DNA of 64,000 bases from Oscheius dolichura (lineage: Eukaryota; Nematoda; Chromadorea; Rhabditida; Rhabditidae), in contig OW051494.1 of NCBI GenBank assembly GCA_932521035.1, positions 9,162,001 through 9,226,000 on the forward strand, read 5' to 3'. A program made the translations under genes and the position numbers. The notes under the pieces were generated by a model. The model saw only the letters and a program-made list of their open reading frames with translations, ran no database searches and was not told where the DNA came from. Below are positions 45,386 to 57,113 of the stretch, one piece after another (position 1 is the stretch's first letter; each line of letters starts with the position of its first letter).

Positions 45386-45670
45386 TTAAGGAAACCTTTA
45401 GGATTTCAGGTCTGCCTGAAAATTAAGAATGGAGCCACCCCCTCAAAAATGGTCAGACGAACCAGGAAGTGTGCCGTACATTAAAATTCATTCCGGTGCT
45501 GATCTCCTGTGAAATCATGTCTATGTATGTCACTCCCGTCCAGAGTTAGTCCACCTGCAGACCCGCATGGCTCCCGGGGGCGAGTAGCTAACCTCATCCA
45601 ATGAAAGTTGTTCAAATACTGACTGACGGGATAGTTTAAATGGCCCGGTTCCGCTGTTTCCGACATTCGG

Positions 45671-48600
45671 ATGAGACTTCTTCTCGTGGTTTTATTAGCC
45701 AGTTCGAGGTGATTTTCCTCCAATTTTCACTTTTAAACTACGTTTTTAGCCTAGCGCTCACCGAGCTTGAGCAGAATGTCCAAGCAGCCCTGCAGCAGGC
45801 TCGACAGACGCTCCTCGAGCAGAGCAAGGGTCTCAAAACTTTGAAGAGTACGTTTTTTTAGCTTATTTCATACAGAATTCAACTTTTTCCAGATGATGGG
45901 GAGAATCCACAGTCCCAGAAGGCCAACGGTGACTCGCAGCTGCAGCAGGTTCAGGGGGATCTTCTCGCCGAGACCACAAAGGTACCACTGACCTTCTATT
46001 CCCCGAGGTCCCGAACCGAAGACGTTTTTAGTTCTGTATAGGAACTTCTGTCGTTTTAGGACCGGTAAATTGTAAAATATTGAAAGTTTTCCAGATCCTG
46101 GTAGCAAAATACGGTACTGGTATTCTTTCTCAGTTGGAGGGGATCGATATCGATGCTCTGATTGCTGATAATAGCACCAGGAAGAAGAGATACGTCCAAA
46201 GTGACACCTGCGTAGCGGACAACACCGTCTGTAACAGCCAGGACAAGTAAGGCTCCAGGGGTTTTTCTTTATTTAAGACCTGTGCGGGTCTCCAGACTTG
46301 CGTTTTGAGGTCCCGAAGCAATTACAATCCATTTCCAAAGATTGAGGAAGGAATTCTGCCCCTGGCTTTTCGAAAAACTTTAAAATTCATGAAATTTGAC
46401 CGCAACACGATTATATGTTCCCAAAAAGTTTTTCCTTTCCATTGGAAAAGGAGTATAATTTGTTACGAGACCCATTGGCACAATTTTAGGACATTCCTGC
46501 TCCCTCTCTCAGCGAAATTTTCACACTAAAAATCTACTATTTTAGCTCAAACTACCGTACCATTACGGGAGTGTGCAACAATCGTCAGCGCGCCAACCTT
46601 GGCCAGTCAGTAACTCCTATCCGCCGTCTTCTGGGAAATGTCAGCTATGCCGATGGAATTGGAGCCATCAGGACAAAATCTGCCACCGGCTCAACCCTCC
46701 CTTCGACCAGGGAAATAGCCAACCGTCTCCATACCGAGGGAGCCGTCCCCGTCTTTGACTACATGTCGAATCACATGACCATGCAATTTGGCCAATACAT
46801 TGCCCATGATATCATCTTCATGCCGTCTTCTACCGGTCCCAATGGGGAGAGTCTGGACTGCTCGGCTTGTAATTCTTCCCAGATGACGGAAAACTGCGCC
46901 CCGATTACCGTACCAGCTGGTGATCCCTACTTCACCGGGTGCATAAAATTGACCCGCGCTTTGAATGGACAGAAGGGACTCGGCCCAAGGACCCAGATTA
47001 ATCAGAATACACACATGCCGGATCTCTCCGTTGTTTACGGATCGAACGTGAGTTTTTATAACTTGTTGGGTGAAACGGAGCTAATTTCAGGGCTGTGAAG
47101 CTGCTCAAGTCCGCTCCTTCCAAAATGGCGAGCTGGAGGAGTTCACCGTCGGGCCGTATGTCCTCCCACCACAGAATAAGAACGTTAGTAGCTATTTTTT
47201 CCTATTAAAATGGAAAAGAGGAATTTCTTGAACCTCCTGAGAACCTTTGGGAGCTCCAAGGAGGGCCAGGTGGCCCAGAAAAGCCTTCAGTGCATTTTGG
47301 GACTACTGTTGCACGTTTTGCCACTTTGAATTGAAATTTAGCGCCTTTTAGAAAAGATACTGTACTTTTTATAAACTATACTCGTTTAGGACTCCAACTG
47401 CCAGTCAAAGGACCCCAATTTCTGTTTCACTGCCGGTGATTTCCGCAACTCTCTCCACCCGGGACTCCTCCCCGTCCATGCTGCTTTCATCAAGCAGCAC
47501 AACTCCATTGCCCAGCAAATGAAAAAACTCCAACCCGGATGGAATGACGAGAAGACGTATCAGGAGGCCAGAAGACTGATGATCGCCCGCTACCAGCATC
47601 ATATTTACAATGAATACCTGCCCAAAGTCCTCGGCCAGCAGACTATGCAGGAATTCGGATTGACGCCTTTGACTTCGGGATACTTCACTGGTAAGCTCTT
47701 TCTGTCCCTGAAATTGGCTTCAAAATGTTCAGAATTTTCTGCTGAGCATGAGAAACTAATTTAAAAATTATTAAAATGTCAAAAAATGGGAGAAAAATGC
47801 ATCTACATTAGAAAATTTGTTCAGCCAATTTCGGCCAACGCGCGCCAAGCAACGGCTCGCCCGCTGTTTACGCGCGATCGCTACAGTAACCCAGATGCGG
47901 TTGCACCATCTTTTCGACCCTATAAACTATAAAATCTTCTTTCAGGCTATGATAACACCGTTGACCCTTCCCTAGCTGCCGAATTTACAACAGCCGCCTT
48001 CCGTTTTGGTCACTCCATGATCAGAAAGGACATCCCCCGGATTACTAACCTCAACGTCACCATGGGAACACCTGTCGACCTCGGAAGCAATGTCTTCTAC
48101 ACCGATTCGCTGTATCAAACCTCAGCTGGAGGTCCTGAATCCATGTTGGAAGGTAAAGCCACAGTTAGACAGTCGACACCAATTTTGTTCAGGAATGATG
48201 CAACAGCCGGCCATGGCAGCTGATAAGGAGTTCTCCTTCCCTGTTAGGAACCAAATCTTCGAAATTCGGGGCAAGAAAGGCTCGGGAGTGGATTTGGTGG
48301 CTGTTAATTTGATGAGAGGCCGCGATGCTGGTGTATTCCCTTACAACGATTACCGGACGACGGTTGGACTTCCCCGAGCCACGAGCTTCAACGACCTCTT
48401 GACCCAAATGGACGCGGCGAATGTCAACGCCTTGAAGGCTGTCTACGCCAGTGTCGATGATATTGACCTCTACTCTGGAATTCTCATGGAACGGCCGGCT
48501 AATGGAGCCATGCTAGGCCGGACGGGAACTTATATCATTGCTGAGACATTCTCCCGCTTGAAGAGGGGAGATCGCTTCTTCTATGAGACAAAAACCGACC

Positions 48601-49016
48601 AGACAAGAAGCCTAACACCCCAAGAACTGGTACAGCTTCGGACTACCTCCAACCTGGCTAGATTCTTCTGCTCAGTTACGAAACAAATGCAAATCGTTAA
48701 CAAGGACGTCTTCAATATGTGAGTTTTGATTTCCAAAAAAGTTTACAATTTGTAAAATTTCAGTAACAGCCAACGTGTACCATGCAGCTCCCTTCCGGAC
48801 CTTGATGTCAGCGCCTTCACCACGGATCCTGCCCCTGTTCAAGGAGCACCCGCTCCTAGCGGTCCGCCACGCTCTTCTCCTCCTCCTACACGGCCGTCAC
48901 CGCCTCCTACTCCTTCTTCTCCATCTGGCAGTTCTCCCCGTTCTCCACCAACAGGCAGCTCACCTCACCCCTCGTCACCCAGAGGTTCATCACCTCCACC
49001 TCCTGGAAGACCCTGA
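45671..49016 (+). CDS. Secreted animal haem peroxidase with Pro/Ser-rich tail
   Basis: The start codes a signal peptide (MRLLLVVLLASSS) joined across a 41-nt intron to a helical propeptide and a dibasic RKKRY site. The peroxidase domain shows TITGVCNN, RRLLGNVSYADG, the distal-His motif QFGQYIAHDI (near 46795), a Ca-site-like region, HAAFIKQHNSIA, and the proximal-His motif AAFRFGHSMIR (near 48010). NLMRGRDAGVFPYNDYR (near 48320) and the C-terminal GDRFFYET follow. The protein ends in a ~70-residue Pro/Ser tail up to the stop at 49016. It resembles nematode peroxidases that cross-link tyrosines in cuticle or matrix, or contribute to immunity. The last exon starts after 48763. Confidence 0.88.
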
Positions 49017-49189
49017 TTTACTGGCTCATACTTCAATAAATATGTTAATGCTGGCCGTTTCGTTCTCCAGAAATAGAAGCAAATCCCAAAAAGAGAGAGT
49101 AATAAAGCATTAATTGTAACGTCGTCTAGTAGCTACTCCCAAAATGATAGAATTAAGGGTTTCTTCAGTCAGGAACACTTGTCTAGAAC

Positions 49190-49330
49190 GGGTAAAGTTG
49201 CCCGTAATCTCAAGTTTCTTTGCCAGTAAACAGTAAAATCCTGATTCGTCAGTTGAGCAGTCATTTTCAGCATCTCTTCGACTAGAAGAAGGTCCGCTTT
49301 CTTTTCTCTTTCTCTCTCTCTTCTGCTACC
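49190..49330 (-). repeat. Dispersed repeat with core CTTCTTCTAGTCGAAGAG, copy 3
   Basis: Inverse of 23305-23460. It lies between the peroxidase stop and the start of vWA copy B. 49017-49671 has no other gene I can support. Confidence 0.65.
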
Positions 49331-49671
49331 TTTGCTGCTTTTCCTGTATTGTTGGGTGGCAGAAGTGCGCCACCGCTCAAGAGGGAGGAATAACCAGCGC
49401 CATGGCGTTTGCTTCTAATCCTTTTCTTTGCTACTTTTCTTGTTATGGCAGCTTCTTTTGCCTTTTGCTCCCTTTTGGTAAGGCTAATTTCCCCGCGCAA
49501 CACGAGGGCTCAAATGGGACGCCTTTATCTCCAACCCCAAGCTGCTGCAACCTTCATTAATCGACTGGTGCCCTTCTTTGTTACAGTACCGCCAGTTAAA
49601 GCACTCCTATGTCGTTATGTGCGCTCGGCTGGCGGAAGACTCTAATAATTCCTTTATTTTCAGTGAAAATA

Positions 49672-52600
49672 ATGCTTCGTGTGCTCGTCTTTGTGACTTT
49701 TATCGCCTGGACTCGTGCCGGCGATGGCGGTTTTGCTCCTTTCTGTAAGGAGTTTTTGAATGGAAGATTGGAGGATAAGAACAGACGGTGTGAGAAGGAT
49801 ATCGACCTTGTGGCTGTGCCTGCCGGATCCGCTGAAGCACTCTGCCAACACCGGAGCCGTTTTGCTGTTCTAAGTACCAACGCGGAAAGTGACAAGTTGC
49901 GCTGCAGTTGGAACATTACCGGCATCTGCGAGGAGGGGCACTACATCCTCGACAATTGCTACAAGCTGCTGCCCACCTGCACCGGAGACTGGAAGCTATT
50001 TCCCCTGAGTGATGGTCCGGCCTTCCGCTGGGTCGTCCTCACGTTTCCCGGCGAACAAGTGGCAAAAGTCCGTATCCCGACGAGCTACAAGCAGCCGACT
50101 GTCAAGTATTCGCGTGGCCAGCTGCTTCCATTGGCTGCTGGTGAAAATCCCAAGGAACGGGCTGTTATCTTCAGTCGGATGCCGGTATTTGATGGCTACC
50201 CGGGCAAGGTTGTCTACCTTCAAGAGGGCGACGGCGAGGAGCCGGTGAACAGTGTCTGTCGGAAGAATGCCGTGGGAGGACGTCAGTTTTCAGTTAATTT
50301 ATTGAATTACCGTAATTTTTACAGCCCAATTCCATAAACGCGTCTCGGTTCCTTGCGGTCTCAAGGGGAAGATTGAAAAACACGAATCTGGCGCTTTTGG
50401 AGGCCGTACCATCAAAGCCAGCAACGGAGCCTTTACCCTCCTGCTGACCCGTAACGTGTACTCGCCCCGGGTGGACTCTAAGGGACAAATTGACCTGAAT
50501 TACTTCCATGAAATCTGCGAGGTAGCTTTACTTATTTTTCTGTCCAAAAAAAGGTTTCAGACTCTTTGTGACGGTTGTTACGCCGCCACTCCGGACTATT
50601 TGGACAGCGCCAAACTGACCAGCGGCTTGGGCAAAGGAAAGTTCTGGCTGCCCGGAAGGCAGAACCCCGTCACGGCGACGAACGACTGCCAAGGGAAACC
50701 TCCTCGGGGTCCTGAATTTAACAACTGGTTTATTTTCTACCACCGAAGGCACCCGAAGGAGTATATCTTACCGACCAAGTACTGGAAGACCGGCCTGCCC
50801 AATGGGCTCTGCTCCGACGAGGGACGCTACGCCATGGCCTATCAAAATGGAAAAGTCGTCGATGTGCCGATTTTCGACCGTCTGCCGCTGGTTTGTGTCT
50901 ATGGACAGGATCCTCCCATCCCGCAAGGCAATAGCAACTGCTTGAAGAATTCGGAATCGGATGGAAAAAATAGCTGCAAGTGCAGGAACGGCTTCAAAGA
51001 TATCACGGATCCCGAGACAATGAAGGGCCAGGAGCAGGCTATCATAAATTATATTCAAAGTCTGGCTGTCACCCCTGTGAGGGACTGCTTTCCAATTGAT
51101 TTCAACTTCTTTTTAGGGATACGTTTGTGTGAGGGCAACTTGTGACGAAGGATACCAGCCAGATGTTCCGATATATGAATCTATTCTTTTTGTCATTGAT
51201 GGCTCCCATTCAATTAATTTCGCCTGTAAACATAATCATTGCCCTGATCACTTTATTGGAGACAACTTTCAACTCGTATGTTTTATATTTTTTTAAATAA
51301 TTTGGGTGTTCCTGCGCTGGGTGGGATCCGTCGCTCGGCAAACAGGCCCGAACCGATAAGCCAAAATATCTCTATCAAGAAAAGTCCTTATAGCTTTTTT
51401 TCGAAAAATCTGCTTACTGGGCGTATATACAGGTGTTGATGTAGAATAAGGGTCAATAAAAAAAATGGAGATCCAATTACTTGGTCAGCACGGTTTACTC
51501 AAAGTTTCCTCCCAGAATGAACATTTTCAGGTATGTTACATACCGTTCGAAAGCTCTTGAACTAGTGAATTAAACGGTACACAGGAAGAAATAGACACAT
51601 TCAGGAAGCAGTGTTTATTTGCCATGTGTCGTCTTTCGTTGGCTTCTCCAGTATTATTTGATAGTAGACTAACTGACACCACTTTATTATATGCCTCCGG
51701 TACACCATTGAATTACGGAGTTCCAGAGCTTTCGAACCATATGTAACATGCCTGGGAACATCCATTTTAGGAAGAGAAACTCTGGGTAGACCGCGCCTAC
51801 AAAGTCATTGGACCTTTATTTCTTCATTGGGCCCTTGTTTTTCCATTGGGTCCCTATTCTGTTATTATTGATAATTTGCAGATGAGAGACTTTATCTATG
51901 ATGCTGGTAAATGGCTGCCCAAGGCGTCTCGCATATTTTTCTTGCAATACAGTACTGATGTATCTGGAGGATATGCCCGTCTCCGTAGCAACACTATTGC
52001 CCCATGGGATGAGCAGCATTATAAAACAATAGCGCAACAAACCATGTATCAATATCTTGATGGCAGCACTCCCACCTATGAGGCAATTCAAGAAATGACA
52101 AATTGGTGGCTAAGTTATAATCCTCAACCTAGGAAAGCTGTAATGATTATTATTACTGATGGTTCTCCTAATCCTTATGGTGCTACATACCAAAGGGCAG
52201 ACATTCTTGCTTATGTGAGTTTTTTTATTATATCAATTTATGCACTGCGCTGTGAAATGGAAATATTTGATTCCCATGGCGAAAAGTTAGGATTAAAATT
52301 TCATACATGGCATTTCTCCCGGCCCGGCCCGTCCCGCGTTACGTAACGGTCCATTTCCAAATATCCGCCCGATCCTATGTGTGGAAAATTCAGGGGAAGC
52401 ACAAACGTTGAAAAGTTCAATAAAATTCAACGTGTTTTTGCATATTTCTGCTTCTCCTGAAATTTCCGCACATAGGATCTGACTGAAATTTGACTGATTG
52501 ATAGCTTAGACCCTCTTCTCTATGTGGGGTTTCAGTTTATCGAAAGCGGCTGGGGGAGCAAAAGCGCGTCTCTGTTTATAAGCAAGTGAAATGACAGACA

Positions 52601-53366
52601 TTCCCATTTACAAGCAAATGGAGACAAAAAGAGCACAATTATTATGTGAAAAAGTGGAGCACGAAAAGTTCTGTGGTTAGGATTCCCCTGACTGTGCAAA
52701 AAGCGAGCAATACAGAAGGGAAACCGGGCAAAAGGAGAGCAATATCAACTACCTAACCGCCGCCCATTCAAAGAGCAAGCTTCAGTGATAGCTCAAAGAT
52801 ATCTTTCTGTCTTTATTACAGTCAAAATAGCGTATAAGTTCGAGTTCGGGCTTAGGTCAAATAGGGGCCGGCAGCCCAACTTAAGATGAAATGTTGTGGA
52901 GGGCCAGAAAGGCAGAATAGATCAGACAACTTTCACTCCCATCTATGATTAGGCGGCGGTTAGGTAGTTGATATTGCTCTCCTTTTGCCCGGTTCCCCTT
53001 CTGTATTGCTCGCTTTTTACGCGGTCAGGGGAATCCTAACCACAGAACTTTTCGTGTTTCACTTTTTCACATAATAATTTAGTCGAATTCCGGGAATATT
53101 TTTAAAAAGTACACATAATTATATAAGTTTAGGCTCGTAGAAACGGCATCGATATTAAATATGTGGCAGTGGGTATATTTGATCGTACCCATATGGAAGG
53201 GGACATATTGGATAAAAATAAGGACATCGCTCACATGGGCGCTTACGCAGATATGAAAGAGGGACTGAAGGAGAAGATTGTTCCGTTCCTAAAATGTGCA
53301 TCAATCACGGAAGAACAAATCAACGATGCTATGAATCTGGCGTACTCAAAAAGAAGCATTGGATGA
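49672..53366 (+). CDS. Secreted lectin-like and vWA-domain protein (intact, copy B)
   Basis: Six exons join in frame to 682 residues: 49672-50281, 50325-50521, 50561-51076, 51117-51275, 51882-52214, 53133-53366. The signal peptide MLRVLVFVTFIAWTRA is followed by two Cys-containing regions that look like diverged C-type lectin folds (CYKLLPTCTGDWKL...SVCRK; FWLPGRQ...LPLVCVYG). A short EGF-like unit (CLKNSESDGKNSCKCRNGF) follows, then a vWA domain with MIDAS residues DGSHS, STPTYEAI and ITDGS. An acceptor (TTTTCAG) ends 8 bases before the ATG, fitting trans-splicing. Likely extracellular binding in pathogen response or matrix, by analogy to nematode clec proteins carrying vWA. Introns 4 and 5 carry inverted-repeat elements. 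Confidence 0.85.
51517..51768. mobile_element. Inverted-repeat element in intron 4 of copy B
   Basis: GGTATGTTACATACCGTTCG near 51531 pairs imperfectly with CGAACCATATGTAACATGCC near 51733, with about 65 bp arms. No ORF. An older, diverged foldback element. Confidence 0.65.
52637..53079. mobile_element. Long-TIR MITE (443 bp) in the last intron of copy B
   Basis: AATTATTATGTGAAAAAGTG at the left and its inverse at the right continue as about 130 bp inverted arms. The arms include GTTCTGTGGTTAGGATTCCC, ACCGGGCAAAAGGAGAGCAA and CAACTACCTAACCGCCGCC. The centre is 180 bp and non-coding. It explains the unusually long 918 nt intron. Confidence 0.88.
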
Positions 53367-53744
53367 CAGCCGGTCTCCGATGACCACACGAGTTTTTTTA
53401 ACCATCGCCGGCCAAATGAGAAATCATTTTTCAAGGATACTCGTTAATAAATCCTCGCCAGGCACATTGCAACTGCTTTATTTGTTCTTTCTCTTGCTTG
53501 GTAGCTCACTGTCTTTAGTGACCGTAAGAAATTAACCACCCGGAGCCATTCGGGAGATTCTCGGGTAGAAAATTGGGGCAAAATCCCTTCCCGGGCGCGC
53601 GCGGATGGCACCCGGGTGGTTAATTCCTTACGGCCACTGTGGCTCTTCTTGATGTTCTTCTTCGAATGATTTCTTCGAACACTTTTATGATCCTTTCGAT
53701 TTCCTGCTTACCTTGGGTAGCACTGAGGGGTCAGACAGGTATAT

Positions 53745-54001
53745 TCAATTCACAAAGGCGCCTGGAGCTACCCGGCCCCCCGGTATGCTAACGCCTGTCC
53801 CGCCCAGCCCAGCAATGCACCCGAGCTTCCTGGGTTCCTTCCAAGAATCACATCTCCAATAAGAGTCGCCTGATCGGTCGGCCCCGTTCTCTAGCTCTTC
53901 CTTGTAATTGTAGCCCTTCCATAAAAAATATTCCCCTCCGTCTACCTGTTGTGTTGTGCAACAGTTCTCCGGCGAGCAAGACGGGGCTGCTGCCTCTGTC
54001 T
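53745..54001 (-). other. Possible orphan exon of a secreted Cys-rich protein
   Basis: After a doubled TTTTCAG acceptor (near 54003) an open frame codes CSPENCCTTQQV...YFLWKGYNYKE...YWRCDSW...LGCIAGLG to a stop at 53745. The Trp/Cys spacing resembles small fibronectin-I-like repeats of nematode matrix proteins. No matching 5' exon is seen upstream on this strand. Confidence 0.35.
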
Positions 54002-54263
54002 GAAAACTGAAAACGGCCCAAATTTTGCAGAAATAGAAAGAAAGCCGTTTACGAAACACTAGTATTCCCTGTAATATTCCTTGTACTGGCGAAGTCAGGC
54101 TTATTGAAATTCAGTCCAGGCAATAATCATCAATATCTCCCCTAGTCTGCGCTGCGTCTCTCCTGTCTATCAAACAATTTGCCGATCTCTAAAACTTACA
54201 AAAACGCATTAATGCAAATTCTCCAGCTTAAAAGCAGCCCTCCCCGTTGTCTTCCCCATAACG

Positions 54264-54405
54264 ATGTTTCGTTTCGCCTGCGTTCTGCTGGCTGCCTTCT
54301 CTCTCTGCCATGGGGATTATCTCCCCTTGAGATCGTACCTGCCTCCATGGATCTACGGAACCCCTTGGATTACCCCATTCAGCTGTCCTTACAGCGAAGG
54401 CGGAA
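54264..54405 (+). CDS. First exon of a small secreted protein
   Basis: The ATG opens a strong signal peptide (MFRFACVLLAAFSLCHG), then Pro/Tyr/Trp-rich sequence (LPPWIYGTPWITPFSC), and the exon ends at GTAAGT (54406). The following exons are not found: the next DNA is the antisense vWA copy C. The gene may be broken by rearrangement, or its next exon may be far away. Confidence 0.45.
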
Positions 54406-54534
54406 GTAAGTAACCCCATTTGAAATCGATATATTGAGTGAGGTTGAGTAGGAAAATTGTTTTTTAGATTTCCAAAGTGAGACCGATCCTATTCCTCCCC
54501 ATCGTGCAATCAATGGGGTAGAGTCAAAACTCAC

Positions 54535-56501
54535 TTGATCAATAACACGCTCTTGGTCTCTCAACTCAACATCTGCAGCTTTTCCATCGGTAATAACAAA
54601 CATTATCGCTCGCCGTGGATTGGGGTTACTGCCAAGAATCCACCAATTTTGCACGTCTCGCATTGCAAGATAGGTTGGAGTCCATCCCCCCACATATCTT
54701 CCTACAGCATCATTAACAACTTTATCATAGTGCGCATCTGTCCATCCGGCTGGTGTTTGACCCTTTGGATATTCGTTCGGATGCCAACCAAATTGTGCCA
54801 TGTATATACGGCATATCCTGGGCAACCAAGCTTTAGCATCTCTCATAAATTTTTGCATCTAAAACTAATTATTACACTTTTCGAAATGAAAAGTACGAGC
54901 CTTGCCAAAATTCCCAGGATTGTACTCATTAATTGAACTGGAGCCGTCAATCACAAACAGAATAGATTCATATGGCACTGATTCTACCTGTGTCTCGGTA
55001 CAAGTAACCTTCACGCAAACATATCCCTAAAAAGAAACAAATGATTGCTCAAAGGCACAACGGTGTCTCACTTGCTTGTCTTTCAGTGTTGCAACGTAAT
55101 TTTTGATCTCTTGCGGCTTTCTATCATCTAGAACACTATCCCTAATATCGACGAAGTCCTTCTTGCACTTGCAGCCGCCCTTTCCATCGGATTCCGAGTT
55201 CTTGTTACAGTTGCTGATGTTATCGGGCACGCGGGGGTTGTCTCCACGGACACAGACCAGAGGCAGACGGTCAAAAATCGGCACGTCGATGACTTTTCCA
55301 TCTTGGAAGGCAACGGCATTGCGTCCCTGGTCGGAGCAGATATTGTTGGCCTGGTTCGTCTTCCAGAGGATGGCCTTTAGAAAGCCCGTCTGTTCCAGAT
55401 GCTTCTTATGGTGGAGGACCTTAAACGCGTTCATTTCTTGGGTAGCTTGACGAGTCACGGCACCGCAGCCCGTCGGGGCCGAGAGTTTCGGCTCCCGTCC
55501 TCCGGGCAGCCAGAATTTCCCCTTGCTCAACTTTTCTTTCAACTTGTTATTATCCAAATAATCAGGAGTGGCAGCAAAACAACCATCACAGATAGTCTGA
55601 AATTTGGCTCAGAGAGAAGAAAATAAGCAACGAAACCTCACAGACATCATGGAAGTAATTCAGGTCAATTTTTCCGTTCGAGTTTAATCTGGGCGAGTAG
55701 GTGTTGCGGGAGAGGTGGAGAGTAAATTTGTCGTCCGTCGACTTGATGCGAAGGCTGCCAGTAGCGCCCGAACCGTGTTTTACCAAGTCACCGCCTGTAG
55801 CTCCCCCAAGATTGGGTGAAACAACTTCCCTAAGCTGATCTGCGAGGATTACGGTAATTCAAATAAAAAGAAAGAAGCTCACAATCATTAAACGCTTGCT
55901 TCCGGCAGATACTGTAGACGTCCTGTTCTGTCCCGCCCTCTTGAACGTAAACAAGATCTCCCGGGTGACCACCGAAAACTGGCATTCGATGGAGAACGAC
56001 AGCCAGCTCGATACGCTCTTCATCGTCGGCCAATGGAAGCAGGCGGCCCCACGAATATCTGACAGTCGGCTTCGTGTACTTCGCCGGGATACGGACTTTC
56101 GCCACTTCATAGCCTTTTGCTTCAGTGAGAACAACCCAGCGCAGGGCCAAGCGATCATTCCAGGGAAGGAGTTTCCAGTCTCCGGAGCAGCTGCCAAGAA
56201 TCTTATGGCAGTAGCCGTAGATGTAGCGACCATCTTGGCAGGTGCCGGTGGCCTTCCATTTGCAGGTCAGTTTATTATTGTTCATGGTGGCGGTGTCAAC
56301 GGCAAAACGGCTCCAGTGTTGACAGCTTCTCTCGGCTAACTCGGCACGTACATTCAGCACGGGTAACTCCTTCTCACATGTGAAGACTTTATCATTTTCC
56401 TTAGTCACAGTTCCGTTCAGCTCATCCTTACAGAAATTGATGAAATCGTCATTGGCACGAGTCCAGGCGATCAAAGTCACGAAGACGAGCACGCGAAGCA
56501 T
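54535..56501 (-). CDS. Lectin-like and vWA-domain protein lacking its last exon (copy C)
   Basis: Five exons match copy B: 56501-55883, 55839-55637, 55596-55072, 55026-54901, 54858-54535. Signal peptide (MLRVLVFVTLIAWTRA), lectin-like regions, EGF-like unit (CNKNSESDGKGGCKC) and most of the vWA domain (DGSSSIN; WTPTYLAM; ITDGK) are present. The intron after 54901 begins with GC rather than GT (54900-54899). After the donor at 54534 the expected last exon (KYVAVG...) is missing, and a plus-strand signal-peptide exon (54264) occupies the place. Read-through would add about 50 unrelated residues and then stop near 54379, deleting the last strand and helix of the vWA fold. Probably a recent loss-of-function copy. 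Confidence 0.75.
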
Positions 56502-57113
56502 TATTTTCACTGAAAATGCAGGAATTATTAGAGTCTTATGGCAGAAAGGCGGTTGATCTCTCATCAGTTATCCATGAAAAGTTATCAGACTCTCACGAGA
56601 CGCACTAACAGAAGGCAGCGCTTCAAATGGCGCGGCAATTGCTGAGAGTTCATGGGTGCGGCCGCGCATGGGAAGCCTCGGACGGGTGCCCAGGTGGTAC
56701 GGATGCGCGCGCCTCTTCTACCCAAAAATACGAGAAAATCAGCAATCAAAAATTAAATCAAAAATTAAAAATTAGACGATTTTTATTGATCTGGCACGGG
56801 TCAAAAGTTTATAAAATTCAACGTTTTGAGGTATCTGGAGGCATTCTTCCACCATTTTATGCTTTTCACACCTGTTGGGGTAAGTATCAACCTCGTATCA
56901 ACACTCCTGCTCAAGAAAATCCTCAGGATTATAACATAGAACTCACCCCCAAAACCGGCATTTTGTTCCGAAATCGGATACATTGAGGTATTCTTGGGCC
57001 CACATGAAAATTCGGATAATAAAAAGAAAACTGAGTATAAGGTTAGATAGACCACGTCGTGTTTTGGTCTATTTTTGAGAAGATTTATAAGAAATAACAA
57101 ATTTATTTTCGAT
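56502..57113. other. Intergenic; 3' flank of kelch gene
   Basis: No gene seen. Bases near 57048-57113 match 61-120 (inverted), showing that the kelch duplication at the left edge extends past the stop codon. Confidence 0.45.

Noticed and set aside
48775-49113. Leu/His-rich ORF in the peroxidase 3' region
   Set aside because: It is an alternate frame of the Pro/Ser-rich C-terminal tail, whose frame continues correctly from the preceding exon.
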